The position numbers and the translations under genes were made by a program. Below, piece after piece: positions 6,066-9,611 of a DNA stretch of 9,611 nt. The notes beneath the pieces are model-generated. The model had not been told where the DNA came from and searched no databases. It saw nothing but the letters and a program-made list of their open reading frames with translations. Every line of letters starts with the position of its first letter. The first letter of the stretch is position 1. The stretch is from Dehalococcoidia bacterium (GTDB lineage Bacteria > Chloroflexota > Dehalococcoidia > UBA1151 > UBA1328): assembly GCA_030745955.1 (NCBI GenBank), contig JASLNQ010000027.1, positions 1 to 9,611 of the forward strand. Direction: 5' to 3'.

Positions 6066-8441
6066 TTATTCATAGGCCAGGGCCTGGTGGACGGGAGTTT
6101 CCGCAGCCTCAAGGGCCGGAATTGCGCTGGCCACTGCCGCCAGGACGGTGACGATCGCCAGCCATATCCAGACTCCAGGAGCGGAGAAACTGGTCGCCAG
6201 CGGTGCCTGGAAGAACATCTGTCCGGTAATTGATTCGACGAGCAGGGTTGCCGGCACCGACAGGACTACCGCAACCACCCAGCTCAAGACAGCGATTACG
6301 GCGCTCTCGACCAGCACGACTTGGAGCACCTTGCCAGTAGATGCGCCGACGGCACGCATGACGCCAAGCTCGCGGCGACGCTCAAGCACACTGATGCTCA
6401 TCGCCTCGATCAGGCCGAGTCCGCCCACCACTGACAGGAGAACGGCCATGATCATCAGCAGCCCGACGATAATCAGCAGGTGGTCCTCAAGCGCCTCCCG
6501 ACCGGCGGCAGCCGTGGCAACGCCGGCGACACCAATGTCTGCCCCCGCAAGCCGCTCCTCAACGGCGACCAGAGTCGACGGATCGCTATCACCGGTGAAC
6601 CGGATGTGATTGGCAGGGCCGTCCGGACCAGGTCGGTCAGAGCCGGAACTTTCCGGCAGGTTGCTGCCGTACGCAACACCGCCCTGGCCTCCGCTGAGCT
6701 GGCGGACAATCCCAACGACTGTCCACGTAGAACTCAATCCATCTATCTCGATATCGACCGACTCCCCAACGCTCGGAACCGGATCGTCTATGAACTGGGT
6801 CACCACCAGCGCGTTCTCGTCGCCCGGTCGAAGCCAGCGTCCCTCGAGCAGCGGGTAGTCGATCATTCCCGTGCTCTCAGGCGGGATGAGCAGCCGGAAG
6901 GCGTCTCCAGCGCCCCCCTCCGGTAGCTGCATCGCGGCGGTGAAATGGTTCCAGGTCTCGAACACGTCAACCCCGGGAACACCCTCAAGGCTGCGAGCGA
7001 TCTCCTGTACCCCGTAGGCCCGGTCCAGCTGGACCTCGGCCGAGTAACGCCGGGCCTCGAACTCGTCGTCAACAGCCCGGTCCCAGGCCGCTCCCGTGTT
7101 GAGCGCCACCATGAACGCTGCCCCACCGATCGAGAGCGCCAGCACGGTGAGCAAGGTGCGGGACCGGGAGCGGAAAGCATTGCGGACCCCGAACATGTTC
7201 GTGCGTCCGATCCACCGCACCCGCCCGAGTATTCCCAGCCCCGAATCGACGATTCCCGAACGAGCGGCAACACCGTAGTCTGTGATCACCTCACGGACAG
7301 GCAGACGGCTGATCCTGGTCACCGGGTACAGCGCGGCGAGCAGGGGCACACCAAGCCCCGCAACGACCTGCAGCGGCATGATCCAGGCGTCGAGGCGGTA
7401 GCTCGCAACCTCAAAATTGAGTAGGCCGAACGAGAACCCGATAAAGCCGCGGGCGCCGAGGATTCCCAGCGGTATGCCGATCACGAGGCCGATCACACCG
7501 AGTATCGCCACGGTGCCAAGGTAAATACCGGCGACCTGACCGTCCCGGGCACCGATCGCCTTCATCACGCCGATCTCGCGGGCCTGCTGCTTCATCTGGG
7601 CCGTGATCAGGGTGGCGACCAGCGCCCCGCTGGCAACCAGGGTGAGGGCTCCAAACGTTTGGAGCAGAAACAACAGCGTCTTCATCACGCTCTGCGCGGG
7701 GTGTTCGCCCGGGACCGGCACATCGACCCTGCTTACCACTATCTCTTCAGCCAGCAACTCGGCCCGCAACGCCGCTGCGATGCGACGGTTGCCAGCCCGG
7801 TCGTTCTCACCTGCGGTGACGATCCGCAACTCGTCCAGGACCGGATCGAGTCCAAGGGTGGCGAGTCCACCGGGGGTGATGTACCCAACGACAATTCCGG
7901 CCATCCACGCCGGCGTCCGTCCCGGATCGTGAACGAAACCCGTCACCGACAATGCCCGGGGTGACTCACCCGGCATGGTGACCGTGATTTCTTCGCCGAT
8001 AGCAAGATCGACCTCCGTGAGAGATGACCGTTCGATCAGGATCTCGTCGCTGGCCGGATTCCACCCACCGCTGTCAGATTCGAACCGGCTGACGGTTTGG
8101 TCGTTGAAATCGGGGACCACCACCAGCTGCAGGTCGATCCACTCGTCGGAGCCCAGCGCGAGCCGGCCCGTCACCTCGCGGCGGGCCTCCGCAGACACGA
8201 TCTCCGGCCGTGCCTGGACCGCTGCCACAAGTTCGGCGTCAACCCCGTCGATACGCAGAATCGCCGATGCCGGGTTCGTCCCCATGTAGTTGCGGTCCAT
8301 CTCGCGGGTCATCACCGAAAAGGCATTGAGGATCGAACCCGTGGCGGCAACCCCGACCGTAATGGCCATGACGACCAGCAACGTCCGTCCCCTGTTCCAG
8401 GAGAGATCGCGCAAGACCTTGCGCCACCGCGGGCTAAACAT
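6066..8441 (-). CDS. ABC exporter permease with two FtsX domains (8 predicted helices)
   Basis: Read from the ATG at 8441 it is 791 residues. Two MacB-like halves are fused, each with one helix, a large extracytoplasmic domain, then three helices with an FtsX fold. Helices lie at about 19-41, 256-282, 305-335, 354-376, 429-451, 654-684, 706-735 and 757-776. Both halves keep the cytoplasmic coupling segment: [14 protein letters not shown] (near 285-298) and [14 protein letters not shown] (near 687-700). Fusion means one chain can provide both permease halves for an ATPase dimer. The ATG at 8441 overlaps the ATPase stop (ATGTTTAG), giving translational coupling. A start at 8477 would add 12 residues inside the ATPase gene and is less likely. 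Candidate roles are export of a lipid, peptide or drug, or mechanical work on envelope enzymes; the substrate is unknown. Confidence 0.88.
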   Translation of the reverse strand: MFSPRWRKVLRDLSWNRGRTLLVVMAITVGVAATGSILNAFSVMTREMDRNYMGTNPASAILRIDGVDAELVAAVQARPEIVSAEARREVTGRLALGSDEWIDLQLVVVPDFNDQTVSRFESDSGGWNPASDEILIERSSLTEVDLAIGEEITVTMPGESPRALSVTGFVHDPGRTPAWMAGIVVGYITPGGLATLGLDPVLDELRIVTAGENDRAGNRRIAAALRAELLAEEIVVSRVDVPVPGEHPAQSVMKTLLFLLQTFGALTLVASGALVATLITAQMKQQAREIGVMKAIGARDGQVAGIYLGTVAILGVIGLVIGIPLGILGARGFIGFSFGLLNFEVASYRLDAWIMPLQVVAGLGVPLLAALYPVTRISRLPVREVITDYGVAARSGIVDSGLGILGRVRWIGRTNMFGVRNAFRSRSRTLLTVLALSIGGAAFMVALNTGAAWDRAVDDEFEARRYSAEVQLDRAYGVQEIARSLEGVPGVDVFETWNHFTAAMQLPEGGAGDAFRLLIPPESTGMIDYPLLEGRWLRPGDENALVVTQFIDDPVPSVGESVDIEIDGLSSTWTVVGIVRQLSGGQGGVAYGSNLPESSGSDRPGPDGPANHIRFTGDSDPSTLVAVEERLAGADIGVAGVATAAAGREALEDHLLIIVGLLMIMAVLLSVVGGLGLIEAMSISVLERRRELGVMRAVGASTGKVLQVVLVESAVIAVLSWVVAVVLSVPATLLVESITGQMFFQAPLATSFSAPGVWIWLAIVTVLAAVASAIPALEAAETPVHQALAYE

Positions 8442-9249
8442 GGGCCATCCCCGCAGTTTCACTGCGTGAACTGGCATCTACGCCTTCACCGGCGAGCGAA
8501 TCGTCGCCATCGCTCCCGAGGACGCGGCCATCAGAGACAGTCACCACCCGGTCGACCCGTGATGCGATGTCGCGCTCGTGTGTCACGATCACCACAGTCT
8601 TACCGCCTGCAGCCAGGTCCCGGAACAACCCGAGCACGGCATCGGCAGCGTGTGAGTCGAGGTTCCCGGTCGGTTCGTCAGCCGCGATAAACGGCGGATC
8701 GTTGGCCAGTGCGCGGGCAATCGCCACACGCTGTTGCTGCCCGCTCGACAACGCCGCGGGGAACTTATCTGCCTGGTCGGCGACATCGACCAACTCGAGC
8801 AGCGACATCGCCCGGCTAAACCGTTCCCGCGTCCGGACCGACCCGGTGAAGTCCATCGGCAGTACCACGTTCTCCACCACCGTCAGGGTCGGCATCAGCT
8901 GTTGAAACTGGAACACCAGTCCGACGTTGTTGCCACGCCACCGGGCGATCTCGTTCTCGCTGAGATCATTGAGGCCCGTCCCGTTGACCCGGATCACCCC
9001 CGAGGTCGGCCGGTCGATGCCTGTGAGCATGTTGAGGAGGGTCGACTTACCGCTCCCGCTCTTGCCGACGATCGCAACGAACTCTCCGGTATCGACCGAG
9101 AGGTCGGCATCGGTCAGCGCCGGAAAATCGCCCGATACCGTCTCGTAAACACGGGCGACGCCCCTGAGCTCGATCAGTCTTCGAGATTCTCCGCTCGAGT
9201 AACCGTCAACTCGACGGCCGTTTGTGCCGGTGCTAGAAGGCCTGTTCAT
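8434..9249 (-). CDS. ABC exporter ATP-binding protein (MacB/LolD type)
   Basis: A 271-residue cytoplasmic ATPase that powers the adjacent permease. Walker A is GKSGSGKST (62-70), the Q-loop glutamine is in LVFQFQQ (Q114), the signature is LSSGQQQRV (167-175), Walker B and D-loop are [13 protein letters not shown] (187-199) and the switch histidine is H224 (VTHERD). LSSGQ replaces the usual LSGGQ. A poorly conserved N-terminal extension of about 25 residues and a Ser/Asp-rich tail (from 245) are not needed for the fold. The ATG at 9249 has a GGGGA site about 6 bases upstream. The gene is first in its operon and overlaps the permease start by 8 bases. It is divergent from the TetR gene, which likely controls it. 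Confidence 0.92.
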   Translation of the reverse strand: MNRPSSTGTNGRRVDGYSSGESRRLIELRGVARVYETVSGDFPALTDADLSVDTGEFVAIVGKSGSGKSTLLNMLTGIDRPTSGVIRVNGTGLNDLSENEIARWRGNNVGLVFQFQQLMPTLTVVENVVLPMDFTGSVRTRERFSRAMSLLELVDVADQADKFPAALSSGQQQRVAIARALANDPPFIAADEPTGNLDSHAADAVLGLFRDLAAGGKTVVIVTHERDIASRVDRVVTVSDGRVLGSDGDDSLAGEGVDASSRSETAGMAHV

Positions 9250-9321
9250 CGTGCATCCCCGGGTGCTGACTGAACCGGGACAGAGATCGATCCGGCGGCG
9301 CGTAACGCTGCGCCATCAGTC

Positions 9322-9350
9322 TTGATCCCCCCGCCGGATTCCCATACAGT
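9322..9350 (+). promoter_or_regulatory. Candidate promoter of the TetR-family gene
   Basis: TTGATC (9322-9327), a 17-base spacer and TACAGT (9345-9350). Each hexamer matches the consensus at four of six positions. The first TGTT-N8-AACA site begins at 9352, next to the predicted start point, as expected for autorepression. The 5' UTR would be about 120 bases, which is long, so a second promoter closer to 9476 is possible. I could not assign a convincing promoter for the ABC operon on the opposite strand. Confidence 0.3.
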
Positions 9351-9351
9351 G

Positions 9352-9464
9352 TGTTCTAAAACAAACATCATGTTCATTAACGTAGTGATCGTGACACGCG
9401 GAAACAACAGCCAATCCAGCCTGGATGTTTCATTCGGAACACATTTGCCCGATTGTTCTGAAAC
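9352..9464. promoter_or_regulatory. Repeated dyad elements between ABC and TetR genes, candidate operators
   Basis: Two sites fit TGTT-N8-AACA: 9352-9367 and 9426-9441. The second is the better dyad, TGTTTC-ATTC-GGAACA. A direct repeat, TGTTCT(A/G)AAAC, occurs at 9352-9362 and 9454-9464. AACAT-C-ATGTT (9364-9374) is a separate perfect palindrome beside the first site. Such clusters between a TetR gene and its divergent target usually bind the regulator. Which of them is the true site is not clear. Confidence 0.45.
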
Positions 9465-9475
9465 GAGATGAAATC

Positions 9476-9611
9476 ATGACAACCGAACACCGCAACGACC
9501 GGCGGGTGCGCCGCACCAGGCAACGGCTCCACTCCGCACTGATCTCACTGATCCTGGAGAACGACTACGACAGGATCACGGTGCAGGACCTCATCGACCG
9601 TGCCGATGTCG
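9476..9611 (+). CDS. TetR/AcrR-family transcriptional regulator (5' part only)
   Basis: The first 45 codons are visible before the window ends. After a basic start (MTTEHRNDRRVRRTRQRL), residues about 14-45 match helix 1 and the start of the TetR helix-turn-helix: ALISLILENDYDRITVQDLI, then DRADV. The DNA-recognition helix and the whole ligand domain are beyond the edge. The ATG at 9476 has a short GAG at 9465-9467 upstream. The divergent layout makes it the probable repressor of the ABC operon and of itself. The ligand cannot be predicted. Confidence 0.85.
   Translation, partial: MTTEHRNDRRVRRTRQRLHSALISLILENDYDRITVQDLIDRADV

Noticed and set aside
5645..6151. A 168-codon plus-strand frame across the two small genes
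   Set aside because: It runs antisense to the permease end and to both small membrane genes and has a low-complexity Ser/Pro/Arg composition.

Overview
The window is high-GC bacterial DNA (roughly 60% G+C by eye) with seven sizeable protein genes, two very small membrane-protein genes and the start of a regulator that runs off the right edge. I see no rRNA, tRNA, CRISPR array, transposase or integrase. Taxonomy is uncertain. The 8-helix, two-FtsX-domain ABC permease with a divergent TetR gene and the MFS_3-type exporter are most common in Actinobacteria and Chloroflexota. The folate gene pair is also found in marine Proteobacteria. I lean weakly to a free-living Chloroflexota or actinobacterial lineage.

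Layout. Bases 1-256 hold no gene, only a leader rich in inverted repeats. Bases 257-2965 (+) are a two-gene folate/C1 unit: a methylenetetrahydrofolate reductase with a MetV-like cysteine-rich tail, then a pterin-binding methyltransferase of the MeTr/MetH-pterin/dihydropteroate synthase superfamily. Bases 3120-4142 (+) encode a YihY/BrkB-family membrane protein behind its own candidate promoter. A C-rich gap separates it from a convergent MFS exporter (4266-5585, -). Next, all on the minus strand, comes a probable operon: ABC ATPase (8434-9249), double-FtsX permease (6066-8441), a 36-residue one-helix peptide (5901-6011) and an 83-residue two-helix protein (5650-5901). A TetR-family gene starts at 9476 (+), divergent from the ABC operon.

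How the genes work together. The folate pair probably moves methyl groups between methyl-THF and a corrinoid protein and oxidises or reduces them at the methylene-THF level. The corrinoid protein and any substrate-specific methyltransferase are not in the window. The right half looks like an export region: a TetR-controlled ABC exporter with two tiny membrane partners, followed by an MFS pump whose promoter overlaps a perfect 14-bp palindrome. No substrate can be read from the sequence.

The points most worth a second look are the mutually exclusive hairpins at 2-60, the MetF-MetV fusion paired with a methyltransferase carrying an internal insertion, the translationally coupled small membrane proteins behind the ABC permease, and the operator-like dyads at 5615-5628 and 9352-9464.
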